A stretch of 10,150 bases of DNA from Gammaproteobacteria bacterium UBA3532 (GTDB lineage: Bacteria > Pseudomonadota > Gammaproteobacteria > Enterobacterales > UBA3532). The stretch is from positions 1 to 10,150 of the forward strand of contig DFOV01000121.1 in NCBI GenBank assembly GCA_002376965.1, given 5' to 3'. Below are positions 1 to 6,938 of this stretch, in pieces. Made by a program: the position numbers and the translations under genes. Under the pieces are notes generated by a model. The model did no database searches, was not told where the DNA came from, and saw only the letters and a program-made list of their open reading frames with translations. Every line of letters begins with the position of its first letter. Positions within the stretch are counted from its first letter, which is position 1.

Positions 1-1189
1 TCAGGGTTATGAATACTGGCATGCACGAGAGCTAATTTTTTTTGATAAAAAATATGCCGCTATTATTCTAAGACGTGACCGTTTTAATGCAGTGGTCGAT
101 CCGGTTGAATTGAGCAGGGTTGAAACCGCTCCTTTTCATTGGCAAGTGGTATACGCTGGTACAGAGGTTTACCATCTGGCCGGGCAAAAGGGGCTATACC
201 AGCAACTCAATCAATCAGCGTCGACAGAGCAAGTATTACTTAAGCAATGTGAGCAGGGCTTTTGTGCCGTTGTTATGGCTGATAAAACAGAGATGGTTTA
301 TCAGCATTCAATGCTTATCATTCTTTTTGCTTGTTTAAGTCTATTTGTTGGGATCTTTGTGTTTCTTCTGACGTTTCGTTATTTGCGGATACGTCATTCA
401 ATTAAGTCACGCTTACGTCGGGGCTTGGCTGGTGGAAATTTCTATTGCCTTTACCAACCCGTCGTTGAGCTCAGTAGTGGTCGAACGGTGGGTTGTGAAG
501 TGTTGGCCAGGTTTAAGGATAAATATGGGGAGCTGTACCCCGTTGAATTCATTCCCGTTATTAGAAAGCTCGGCCTTACTTGGCCATTCACCGACTATAT
601 TTTATCCCGAGGCTTAGCAGAAATATCCCGAATTCAAGGGGCTAGTGAAGGCTTTAAGGTCAACTTCAATATATTTCCAGCTGATGTAATTAACAATGCA
701 ATTGCCGCTATTGCTGAGCGCGAAGACATTGCTGATTGCCTGTTTCAGGTGGTGCTTGAAATCACAGAAGACGAATACCTGGAAGCCCGCAGTGCTCAAA
801 AGCATTTGGCAGCTCTTAGCGAAAAAGGCCTTATCATTGCGATAGATGACTTTGGCACTGGTTACTCCAACCTGCACCAGCTCAAGAAAATACACAGCCA
901 TATCTTAAAAATTGACCGTAGCTTTGTTATGGATATTGAAGAAGGTGCGATCAAATCCAGCTTAATTAAACACATAGTCGATATAGCCCATGAAACAAAT
1001 ATGGAGGTGGTGGCAGAAGGCGTTGAAAATGCCTTACAACACCAAAGGTTATGCGCCATGGGGGTTGAATATGGGCAAGGCTGGGCGTTTGGTAAGCCGA
1101 TGACTGTCGCTGCGCTTCAGGCGCTGATAGAGGAATCTCCGCAGGACAGCAAGGCCAACACATCACATAACCAGAGGTCGTCAAGATGA
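1..1189 (+). CDS. Membrane-anchored EAL-domain c-di-GMP phosphodiesterase (5' end outside window)
   Basis: The frame is open from base 2 through a GTG at 92 to the TGA at 1187-1189, so the gene begins before the window and the GTG is not the real start. The visible product has about 100 residues of a probably periplasmic sensor part with a close Cys pair (QCEQGFC, about 242-265), one membrane segment (about 311-385), and a cytoplasmic EAL domain (about 440-1120). Catalytic signatures are present: YQPVV, EVLAR (the EAL position), VNFN, LEITE, IDDFGTGYSN (about 842-871), LKIDRSF, VVAEGVE and GQGWAFGKP. These are the metal- and base-binding residues of active EAL enzymes, so hydrolysis of c-di-GMP to pGpG is likely. 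One periplasmic part plus one TM before EAL resembles the CSS-motif phosphodiesterases (YjcC/PdeC type), but the first half that would confirm this is missing. The stop overlaps the next start (ATGA), so the two are co-translated. Confidence 0.88.
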   Translation, partial: QGYEYWHARELIFFDKKYAAIILRRDRFNAVVDPVELSRVETAPFHWQVVYAGTEVYHLAGQKGLYQQLNQSASTEQVLLKQCEQGFCAVVMADKTEMVYQHSMLIILFACLSLFVGIFVFLLTFRYLRIRHSIKSRLRRGLAGGNFYCLYQPVVELSSGRTVGCEVLARFKDKYGELYPVEFIPVIRKLGLTWPFTDYILSRGLAEISRIQGASEGFKVNFNIFPADVINNAIAAIAEREDIADCLFQVVLEITEDEYLEARSAQKHLAALSEKGLIIAIDDFGTGYSNLHQLKKIHSHILKIDRSFVMDIEEGAIKSSLIKHIVDIAHETNMEVVAEGVENALQHQRLCAMGVEYGQGWAFGKPMTVAALQALIEESPQDSKANTSHNQRSSR

Positions 1190-1971
1190 AAGAAATACTG
1201 GGAACCATACTTCTAGCTGGGGTTTGCTGCGGCATACATGCAGCCGATTGGAGCGATACAGAGGTTCATCTTCAATGGGGAAAGTTGGATGCTCCAAGCT
1301 TTGCTGGTGGTGAAACTAGTGATACGTTTATAACCACATTGCAAAATGCGAGTGGCTGGAAATACGGTACCACGTTCTTTTTCGTGGATTATCTAGTGGA
1401 TGACCATGAAGATGGGTTTAATGATCGTGATTTCTACGTCGAGTTTTATGCCAGCTTAAGCTTGAGTCACATGTTCGATAGAGAGGTTGGACTCGGCCCG
1501 GTAAAAGATATTGGCCCCGTTTTCGGCATCAACGTTGGCGCTGACCCCAATGTGGTGAAATACCTACCAGGTATTCGCTTTAGCTGGGAAGCGGCTGGCT
1601 TTCGCTTTTTAAATACCGATATAGCTGCTTATATTGATGACAGCGAAGGTGCAGCCAGCGGTGGTGCGCCACGCCAAGACAACAGCTGGTGGGTCGATGT
1701 CAGCTGGAGTCGACCCTTCCAAATCGGTGAGCAATTCTTTGAATTCACTGGTCATATGGAATACATTGCCAAGCGCGACAACGAGTTTGATCAGGAAGTG
1801 GCCGCCTGGATATTAGCTCAGCCGCAATTCCGTTGGGATGCTGGCAATGCGCTGTTTAAACGCAAAGACCAGCTCTATTTAGGGATTGAATACCAGTTGT
1901 GGCAAAACAAGCTGGGTGATAAAGATACCGACGAGAGTGTGGCTCAGGCTTTAGTTGTTTGGCAGATCTAA
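1186..1971 (+). CDS. Tsx/OmpK-like nucleoside-type outer-membrane channel
   Basis: 261 residues. An N-terminal signal peptide (K2, hydrophobic ILGTILLAGVCCGIHA, likely cleavage after Ala19 or Ala20) is followed by alternating amphipathic beta strands rich in aromatics (ADWSDTEVHLQWG, FFFVDYLVDD, FYVEFYASLSLS, GIRFSWEAAGFRFLNTD, WWVDVSWSRPF, QLYLGIEYQLWQNK). Total size, the DW...LQWG opening and the FFF.D...D pattern fit the Tsx/OmpK family (12-strand channels for nucleosides; OmpK is a vibrio phage receptor). The substrate is inferred from family only. The start is supported by AGAGG at 1173-1177, 8 bases before the ATG, and by the 4-base ATGA overlap with the EAL gene. The last strand ends in VVWQI, so the final residue is Ile rather than the usual aromatic. 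The Cys pair at 14-15 does not form a proper lipobox. Confidence 0.85.
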   Translation: MKEILGTILLAGVCCGIHAADWSDTEVHLQWGKLDAPSFAGGETSDTFITTLQNASGWKYGTTFFFVDYLVDDHEDGFNDRDFYVEFYASLSLSHMFDREVGLGPVKDIGPVFGINVGADPNVVKYLPGIRFSWEAAGFRFLNTDIAAYIDDSEGAASGGAPRQDNSWWVDVSWSRPFQIGEQFFEFTGHMEYIAKRDNEFDQEVAAWILAQPQFRWDAGNALFKRKDQLYLGIEYQLWQNKLGDKDTDESVAQALVVWQI

Positions 1972-1975
1972 CGGG

Positions 1976-3028
1976 TTACCACTCCAAAGACGCCCCCGTT
2001 TGATATTCAATTACCCGTGATTCAAAAAAGTTCTTTTCCTTGCGCATATTGGCTTGCTCGTCTAGCCAGGGGGATACATTTTTGGCACCAGGAAAGGGTT
2101 CTGGTTGGTTAATGGCTCGGGCGCGGCGGTTGGCGATAAAGCGAAATTGTTCGCTGTGGTAGTCGGAGGAGTAGCCTAGGATTGGTTGGGGCAAGATATA
2201 TTTGGCATAGGCCATTTCAGCGGCTTCTGATTCGTGCCACATCTCCATCACAGCTTGTGGATCGAGGGTGATGTTTTCTTCGTCGAGGATTTGATTAACC
2301 ACTTTTAAGCCAAATGAGAAATGCATGGCTTCATCGCGCAGTATGTATTGCAGTTGCTCGCCAGTGCCGCGCATTAAGCCACGTCGCTGCAATGCAAAAA
2401 TGGGGCTGAATCCGTTGTAAAACCAGCAGCCTTCAAAAACGGCGGCAAAGAAAAGATACGACATAATAAATTCGTGCAGGTCGTCGTGATTTTTCAAGTT
2501 AATACTAGGAGACATGGCGGCGTTGAGGCGCTGATTGGCTATCTGGATCTTATGATGAATTTGCGGAACGATGCGGTAGCGGTTGTATATTTCTTGTTGG
2601 TCGAGGTTAAGCGTTTCGATGCAGTGTTGATAGGTCCAGGTGTGGAGAGATTCTTCATAGACCTGTCTGGCTTGATAGATTTGTAGCTCAGGAGCCGTCA
2701 TTTTTTCCATCACCGCTAGACCAATATTGCGCATAGCCAGGATATCGGATGTGGTCAGGTAGGCGAGTACATTTTCATACAGGTGCTTTTCGGCGCTGCT
2801 GAGGCGGTGATGGTAGTCATGAACGTCTTGAGCCATATTGATGTCTAGAGGCGTCCAGTGGTTTTTATTGGCGTTCATAAAATACTCCCAGGCCCAGGGG
2901 TATTTGAAGGGTGCGAGCTGATTAACATCGGTTTCGCCGTTGATAACGCGCTTGTCTTCGACATTTACGGGCTTAGGGGCGGGCGTGGCATTATTGGGTA
3001 ATTGGGTGGTGGATTCCCAGTCTAACAT
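1976..3028 (-). CDS. nrdB: Class Ia ribonucleoside-diphosphate reductase, beta (radical) subunit
   Basis: 350 residues. It houses the diiron-tyrosyl radical used by NrdA to reduce NDPs to dNDPs. All expected residues can be placed against E. coli NrdB with conserved spacing: metal ligands D95, E126, H129 (EESLH), E199 (VFEG), E233 and H236 (RDEAMH); radical tyrosine Y133 (WTY); radical-path W58; and C-terminal Y342 in EYQTG. The last residues (ASLEW) form the tail that docks on the large subunit. It is shorter than E. coli NrdB (376), mainly between the first and second helix pairs. The start is set by AAGGAG at 3035-3040, 6 bases before the ATG. It follows nrdA on the same strand after a 182-base gap that contains a large hairpin element. 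No yfaE-type ferredoxin gene follows. Its stop is 4 bases from the stop of the converging tsx-like gene. Confidence 0.97.
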   Translation of the reverse strand: MLDWESTTQLPNNATPAPKPVNVEDKRVINGETDVNQLAPFKYPWAWEYFMNANKNHWTPLDINMAQDVHDYHHRLSSAEKHLYENVLAYLTTSDILAMRNIGLAVMEKMTAPELQIYQARQVYEESLHTWTYQHCIETLNLDQQEIYNRYRIVPQIHHKIQIANQRLNAAMSPSINLKNHDDLHEFIMSYLFFAAVFEGCWFYNGFSPIFALQRRGLMRGTGEQLQYILRDEAMHFSFGLKVVNQILDEENITLDPQAVMEMWHESEAAEMAYAKYILPQPILGYSSDYHSEQFRFIANRRARAINQPEPFPGAKNVSPWLDEQANMRKEKNFFESRVIEYQTGASLEW

Positions 3029-3068
3029 GGTTGGCTCCTTGAAATAGGCTCTAAAAAATTCTTGTTAA

Positions 3069-3200
3069 GGCCAAAGGCGGGGGGAATCCAACCAGAACCT
3101 CCAACACCAGAAAATACGCGTTCCTGACGCGGATTTTCCTCAAAAATCATCCTTGATTTTTGTGTTGAAGAACCTGTTTGAACTCCCCCTACCTTCGGCC
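3069..3200 (-). repeat. Branched (Y-shaped) inverted repeat between nrdA and nrdB, RNA-like on the minus strand
   Basis: Two arms, 3069-3107 and 3162-3200, are imperfect inverted repeats (29 of 39 identical). Read as minus-strand RNA, 36 of 39 positions pair: seven of the ten differences become G.U pairs and only three are true mismatches. On the plus strand those seven would be A.C clashes. The arms enclose two hairpins: 3141-3162, a 9-bp stem with loop AGGA (minus reading), and 3110-3138, an 11-bp stem with one mismatch and loop CAGGA. The whole would fold as a three-way junction of about 130 nt in the nrdA-nrdB transcript, ending 40 bases before the nrdB start. The open frame crossing it (3022-3210) has no convincing start or coding character. 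Function unknown. It shares layout and a 14-mer with the element at 9984-10103. Confidence 0.8.
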
Positions 3201-3210
3201 AAAGTCGCAA

Positions 3211-5940
3211 TTACTGGCAGGCTTCGCAGTCTGGATTGTCAATACTGCAGACCGGAGGTGCGTTGACAGATGTGGCTTTATCCGCGCCTGTCGCGCCGAG
3301 TGAACGTAGGTAGTAGGTTGTTTTTAAGCCGCGCTCCCAAGCCAATTGATACAAGGCATCGAGCTTTTTGCCGGAGGGTTCGGCCATATACAGGTTCAGG
3401 CTTTGGGCTTGATCGATCCATTTCTGGCGCCTGGCGGCCGCTTCAACCAGCCAGCGAGGATCGATCTCAAATGCGGTGGCATAGCGGTATTTGATGCTAT
3501 CGGGGATACGGTCGATCTGCTGTACTGAACCATCGTAATATTTCAAGTCATTGACCATGACGTTGTCCCATAAGCCCTGGTTTTTTAGTTCGTTGACCAG
3601 GGCCGGGTTAATCACCGTGAACTCGCCAGACAGGTTGGATTTAACAAACAGGTTTTGATAGGTTGGTTCGATGGATTGGGATACGCCAACAATATTGGAT
3701 ATGGTTGCTGTTGGGGCAATGGCCATCACATTACTATTGCGCATACCATGTTCGGCAACCAGTTGGCGAATGGGTGTCCAGTCAAGTTGGCCATCGCGGT
3801 TGAGTGAAAAGTCGGGTTTTGTTCGTGCCTCTTCGACCTTGGCAATAGAGTCTATGGGCAGGATACCTTGCTGCCATAAAGAACCCTGGTAACTGGCATA
3901 GGTTCCGCGTTCTTTTGCCAATAGCGACGATGCCTTTATACATAAGTAGCTGATTTGTTCCATCGCCAAGTCGGCGAATTCCACCGCCTCGGCACTGGCG
4001 TAACTGAGCTGCATTTGATACAACGCATCTTGAAAGCCCATAATACCCAGCCCAACTGGTCGATGCTGCATATTGGAGTGGCGGGCTTGAGGAACGGCGT
4101 AGAAGTTCAGGTCGATCACATTGTCGAGCATGCGCATCGCGGTAGTAATTGTTCGTTCTAACATCCCTGTGTCTAGTTCGCCACCTCGAATATGTTGAGC
4201 CAAGTTAATCGAGCCTAGGTTGCAAACGGCAATTTCATCCTTGCTGGTATTTAAGGTGATTTCGGTACACAGGTTAGACGAATGAACCACGCCAACATGT
4301 TGTTGTGGAGAGCGAAGGTTGCACGGATCTTTAAAGGTGATCCAAGGGTGACCTGTTTCAAACAGCACCGTGAGCATTTTGCGCCATAATTGTAAGGCAG
4401 AAACCTGTTTGCTCATACGGATTGAACCTTCACTGGCTTGCGCTTCATAAGTCTGATAGCGTTGGCGGAAGGCATCGCCATACAAGTCGTGTAAATCGGG
4501 TACGTCATCCGGTGAGAAAAGCGTCCAGTGGCTATCTTGGCGTACTCGTTCCATAAATAAATCCGGCACCCAATTGGCGATATTCATATCATGCGTACGG
4601 CGTCGTTCATCGCCGGTATTTTTACGCAGCTCTAAAAACTCTTCGATATCTAAATGCCAGGTTTCTAAATAAGCACAAACCGCACCTTTACGTTTGCCGC
4701 CTTGATTAACGGCAACGGCAGTATCATTTGCAACCTTAAGGAAGGGCACAACCCCCTGGCTTTTGCCATGGGTGCCTTTAATATGACTACCTAGCGCCCG
4801 AACGGGTGTCCAGTCGTTACCTAGTCCGCCTGCCCATTTTGATAGCAATGCGTTGTCTTTGATAGCGCTATAAATATCTCCCAAGTCATCACCTATGGTC
4901 GTCAAATAGCAGGACGATAGCTGTGCATGCTGGGTTCCGCTATTAAAGAGCGTAGGAGTCGATGCCATGTAATCGAATGAGGAGAGCAGATTGTAGAACG
5001 CGATAGCATGCTCATCGGGATTCTCCTCGTTGAGTGCCAGCCCCATCGCTACACGCATGAAAAAGACCTGGGGCAGTTCGAGGCGTTGCCCTTCGTAGTG
5101 AATAAAATAGCGGTCATAAAGAGTTTGCATACCCAAAAAGCCAAACTGGTTATCACGCTCGGGTTGAAGCGCGCTGGCTAGCTTATCAAGGTCGTAGATA
5201 GCGAGCCGCTCATCGAGTAGATCATGTTGCATGCCGAACTTGATAAAGTGAGTAAAGGCGAGGGGGTAGAAGCTTTGTGGGTTGCTATCGTTGGATAGCG
5301 AAAGTGCCGAGGCCACTTCTAATCCTAGTTGATGTTGTAATAAGCGGGCGCTGACCTGACTGTATTGTGGTTCAAATTCTATATGGCTGCGGGCTGTCAT
5401 GACCAAGGCTGGTAAGATATCGGTCTGAGGAACGCCGTCATATAAGCTTTTCAGTGTATCCTCTAGTACGGCATTGGCGTCAACATCACTTAAATTTTGG
5501 CAGGCTTGTTCCACGTGAAACTTCATTAAGCCAAGATCCAAGGGCAATCTGGTTCCATCATCAAGCGACATAGTTAAGGTTGGATGGGCCTCTAATGGTG
5601 CCATGCGTGCGCGCTGTTGAGCATGAGCATCTCGGTAAACAACATAGGCACGGGCTACTGCATAGGCTTCTGCGCGCATTAACGCCAGCTCTACCTGATC
5701 TTGAATGTCTTCAATATGGATCTTTCCGCCAGCTTGCAAACGACGACTTACAGCAAGAACCACCTGTTCAGTGAGGTCTTGCACGATGCGGTGAATACGT
5801 GAAGATCCTGCCGCTTCTTTACCTTCAACCGCCAGAAATGCCTTGGTTACTGCAATACTGATTTTGGTGGCATCAAAATCTACCAGTGTACCGTTACGTT
5901 TGATGACCTGAAGGGATGGTGGGGTATGGGGGCTTGTCAT
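3211..5940 (-). CDS. nrdA: Class Ia ribonucleoside-diphosphate reductase, alpha (catalytic) subunit
   Basis: 909 residues. Residues about 10-105 form an N-terminal ATP-cone (VIKRNGTLVDFDATKI), the overall activity switch. Residues about 120-215 look like a second, divergent cone followed by the R1 N-terminal helices, as in the Pseudomonas-type NrdA, which is longer than E. coli's 761. Active-site residues are visible: redox cysteines C344 (LSSCYL) and C573 (AVCNLGS), the radical triad N556-L-C558-T-E560, the radical-transfer pair Y876-Y877 (TTYYLRS), PTATISNI of the phosphate-binding loop (743-750), and the swinging C-terminal pair C905/C908 (CEAC) reduced by thioredoxin or glutaredoxin. The start is set by AGGAG at 5947-5951, 6 bases before the ATG. 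It is the first gene of the nrdAB unit, behind an NrdR-type promoter region and a cobalamin riboswitch. Confidence 0.97.
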   Translation of the reverse strand: MTSPHTPPSLQVIKRNGTLVDFDATKISIAVTKAFLAVEGKEAAGSSRIHRIVQDLTEQVVLAVSRRLQAGGKIHIEDIQDQVELALMRAEAYAVARAYVVYRDAHAQQRARMAPLEAHPTLTMSLDDGTRLPLDLGLMKFHVEQACQNLSDVDANAVLEDTLKSLYDGVPQTDILPALVMTARSHIEFEPQYSQVSARLLQHQLGLEVASALSLSNDSNPQSFYPLAFTHFIKFGMQHDLLDERLAIYDLDKLASALQPERDNQFGFLGMQTLYDRYFIHYEGQRLELPQVFFMRVAMGLALNEENPDEHAIAFYNLLSSFDYMASTPTLFNSGTQHAQLSSCYLTTIGDDLGDIYSAIKDNALLSKWAGGLGNDWTPVRALGSHIKGTHGKSQGVVPFLKVANDTAVAVNQGGKRKGAVCAYLETWHLDIEEFLELRKNTGDERRRTHDMNIANWVPDLFMERVRQDSHWTLFSPDDVPDLHDLYGDAFRQRYQTYEAQASEGSIRMSKQVSALQLWRKMLTVLFETGHPWITFKDPCNLRSPQQHVGVVHSSNLCTEITLNTSKDEIAVCNLGSINLAQHIRGGELDTGMLERTITTAMRMLDNVIDLNFYAVPQARHSNMQHRPVGLGIMGFQDALYQMQLSYASAEAVEFADLAMEQISYLCIKASSLLAKERGTYASYQGSLWQQGILPIDSIAKVEEARTKPDFSLNRDGQLDWTPIRQLVAEHGMRNSNVMAIAPTATISNIVGVSQSIEPTYQNLFVKSNLSGEFTVINPALVNELKNQGLWDNVMVNDLKYYDGSVQQIDRIPDSIKYRYATAFEIDPRWLVEAAARRQKWIDQAQSLNLYMAEPSGKKLDALYQLAWERGLKTTYYLRSLGATGADKATSVNAPPVCSIDNPDCEACQ

Positions 5941-5943
5941 ATT

Positions 5944-5986
5944 TGTCTCCTAAATCGCGTTTAATTGCTGTTCACGCAAAGAGACA
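5944..5986 (-). promoter_or_regulatory. Hairpin covering the nrdA Shine-Dalgarno (candidate riboswitch output)
   Basis: On the minus-strand mRNA, UGUCUC (5981-5986) can pair with GAGACA (5944-5949), which includes GAG of the nrdA SD AGGAG (5947-5951). A second 6-bp helix stacks inside it (5974-5979 with 5955-5960), with one pair G.U only on this strand. This would hide the ribosome site when formed, a common output of proteobacterial cobalamin riboswitches. No U-tract terminator is visible in the leader. How the ligand-binding part, about 90 bases away, would control this helix is not evident. Confidence 0.55.
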
Positions 5987-6069
5987 CTGGTATGCCATAA
6001 ACAATAGCACCCGTTAATGGTTTGACCACAAACGCCCAGCTGCCCACCTGTTGCGCGAAGGTGCAGTAC

Positions 6070-6232
6070 ATGTTTCCCTGGCAGGTATTCGGACTTAGGG
6101 GTGGTGCATCAAGATGCTGGCCTTACGTAATGACTTCCCAACCTGTTGTGGTCAGTGTCTGGCATATGCCTAATTACGCTCGTTCCCCAATACCGCTGCG
6201 CGTCAGTTCCGGAGTCTCACCGGATTCCCGAG
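6070..6232 (-). promoter_or_regulatory. Cobalamin (adenosylcobalamin) riboswitch upstream of nrdA
   Basis: Read on the minus strand, the leader shows the landmarks of the cobalamin riboswitch in the right order: GGGAATCCGGTG (about 6219-6230) with its CCGG/CCGG hairpin, CTGACGCGCAGCGGTA, a variable arm containing the perfect palindrome GGCATATGCC (6161-6170), the GGTTGGGAAG core strand, and the terminal B12 box AAGTCCGAATACCTGCC (6080-6096). It lies between the predicted promoter and nrdA. In known cases (Streptomyces nrdABS, comparative studies of B12 elements) a B12 riboswitch turns the B12-independent reductase down when cobalamin is available, because a class II enzyme can then make dNTPs. 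That role here is inferred from position. Confidence 0.93.
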
Positions 6233-6235
6233 ACT

Positions 6236-6247
6236 ACTAAATATGGT
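6236..6247 (-). promoter_or_regulatory. Candidate NrdR box (downstream of pair)
   Basis: ACTAAATATGGT matches the core of the NrdR operator as I recall it (ACwATATATwGT) at 10 of 12 positions. Its centre is 32 bases, about three helical turns, from the second box, which is the usual arrangement for tandem NrdR sites. NrdR is the zinc-finger/ATP-cone repressor of ribonucleotide reductase genes. It lies at or just after the predicted transcription start. Confidence 0.55.
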
Positions 6248-6267
6248 AATCAACCAAGGTGGTAGGC

Positions 6268-6279
6268 ACTATATAGTGT
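6268..6279 (-). promoter_or_regulatory. Candidate NrdR box overlapping the -10 element
   Basis: ACTATATAGTGT (plus reading) matches the ACwATATATwGT core at 11 of 12 positions and sits within the perfect palindrome CACTATATAGTG (6267-6278). It directly covers the predicted -10, so a bound repressor would block RNA polymerase. Confidence 0.6.
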
Positions 6280-6296
6280 GTTTTTAAGGATGGCAA
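6268..6296 (-). promoter_or_regulatory. Predicted sigma70 promoter of nrdAB
   Basis: On the minus strand, TTGCCA (6291-6296; 5 of 6 to TTGACA) and TATAGT (6268-6273; 5 of 6 to TATAAT) are separated by exactly 17 bases. Transcription would start near 6261 and run through the riboswitch. The promoter sits in the short gap after the zinc-ribbon gene stop at 6305, where no terminator is visible, so some read-through from the mcp operon is possible. Confidence 0.65.
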
Positions 6297-6304
6297 GACA
6301 TTCG

Positions 6305-6598
6305 CTAGCTATCTGCAACTACACGAGCATGCCTTGCTATCCAGCCGATAAAGAGAATCATACTGGGGCAGGCAAATAGGGCGATTTCATAGCGCTGATA
6401 CAGAAGGCTGGCAATGACGACGCCTATCCAACTTATTGCGAATGTGATAGCAGTGATGCAGGTTTTTTTGTCGTATTTAAGATGGGCGCTACAGTATGGG
6501 CAGATTAGCTGAGTAGATTGCCAAGGCAATAGTGACGGTTTGGTTGATAAAACCGTCTTCTCTTTGTTGAAGGCTTGTTGGCATGATGGGCATTGCAT
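6305..6598 (-). CDS. Small zinc-ribbon membrane protein of unknown function
   Basis: 97 residues, not recognised as a named family. The N-terminal part carries two CxxC knuckles, CPSC (3-6) and CPYC (33-36), spaced as in a zinc ribbon, with a 26-residue hydrophilic stretch between. Two hydrophobic segments follow (about 47-67 and 70-89), ending in a short basic tail, so it is probably an inner-membrane protein with a cytoplasmic zinc-ribbon head. The ATG is preceded by AAGGA inside the end of the ynfA-like gene. Only 3 bases separate its ATG from the ynfA stop, so it is very likely the last gene of the mcp-ynfA operon. No function is assigned. Confidence 0.75.
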   Translation of the reverse strand: MQCPSCQQAFNKEKTVLSTKPSLLPWQSTQLICPYCSAHLKYDKKTCITAITFAISWIGVVIASLLYQRYEIALFACPSMILFIGWIARHARVVADS

Positions 6599-6601
6599 GG
6601 G

Positions 6602-6934
6602 CTAACTTCCTTTGGGCGCAAAAATAATTATAGCCATTCCCAGCATGGCTATCGCGCTGCCGGCCAAGTCCCAATGCGTTGGCTTGACTCCATCAACCAG
6701 CCATAGCCACAAAATCGCCATTCCAATATAAACACCGCCATAAGCGGCATAAACGCGGCCTGCGGCAGTGGGATGCAATGAGAGCAGCCAGGCGAATATC
6801 GCAAGGCTAAGAGCTCCGGGTACCAGCAGCCATATGGTTTTTCCTTCTCGCAACCATAGATAAGGCAGGTAGCAGCCGATAATTTCGGCCAGTGCGGTCA
6901 GGATAAATAGGCCGATGGTTTTGGCTTCCGGCAC
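6602..6934 (-). CDS. ynfA: YnfA/UPF0060 family small membrane protein
   Basis: 110 residues with four hydrophobic segments (about 6-26, 32-52, 62-80, 91-107). Family signatures are clear: [29 protein letters not shown] and a [12 protein letters not shown] segment before the last helix. Length matches the family (about 108-112). YnfA proteins are related in size and topology to small multidrug resistance pumps; some have been reported as drug efflux proteins, but physiological substrates are unsettled. The start is GTG at 6932-6934, supported by AGGG at 6943-6946, 8 bases upstream. It begins 4 bases after the mcp stop, which implies co-transcription and probably translational coupling. Confidence 0.9.
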   Translation of the reverse strand: MPEAKTIGLFILTALAEIIGCYLPYLWLREGKTIWLLVPGALSLAIFAWLLSLHPTAAGRVYAAYGGVYIGMAILWLWLVDGVKPTHWDLAGSAIAMLGMAIIIFAPKGS

Positions 6935-6938
6935 AGTA

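Noticed and set aside
1219-1233. Possible lipobox (Cys14/Cys15) in the Tsx-like signal peptide
   Set aside because: The residues before Cys (AGVC) do not fit a lipobox, and the mature part is a typical channel beginning ADW, so ordinary signal peptidase I cleavage is more likely.
3022-3210. 62-codon minus-strand frame filling the nrdA-nrdB gap
   Set aside because: It starts at TTG with no SD, and its length is explained by the hairpin element. The composition (GC-rich arms, A/T hairpins) follows RNA pairing, not codon use.
6010-6060. Rho-independent terminator as the riboswitch output
   Set aside because: Hairpins such as CACCT/AGGTG and GTTTG/CAAAC can be drawn after the B12 box, but none is followed by a run of U on the minus strand.
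6022-6240. 72-codon plus-strand frame
   Set aside because: It lies wholly over the riboswitch on the opposite strand; its sequence is dictated by the RNA structure.
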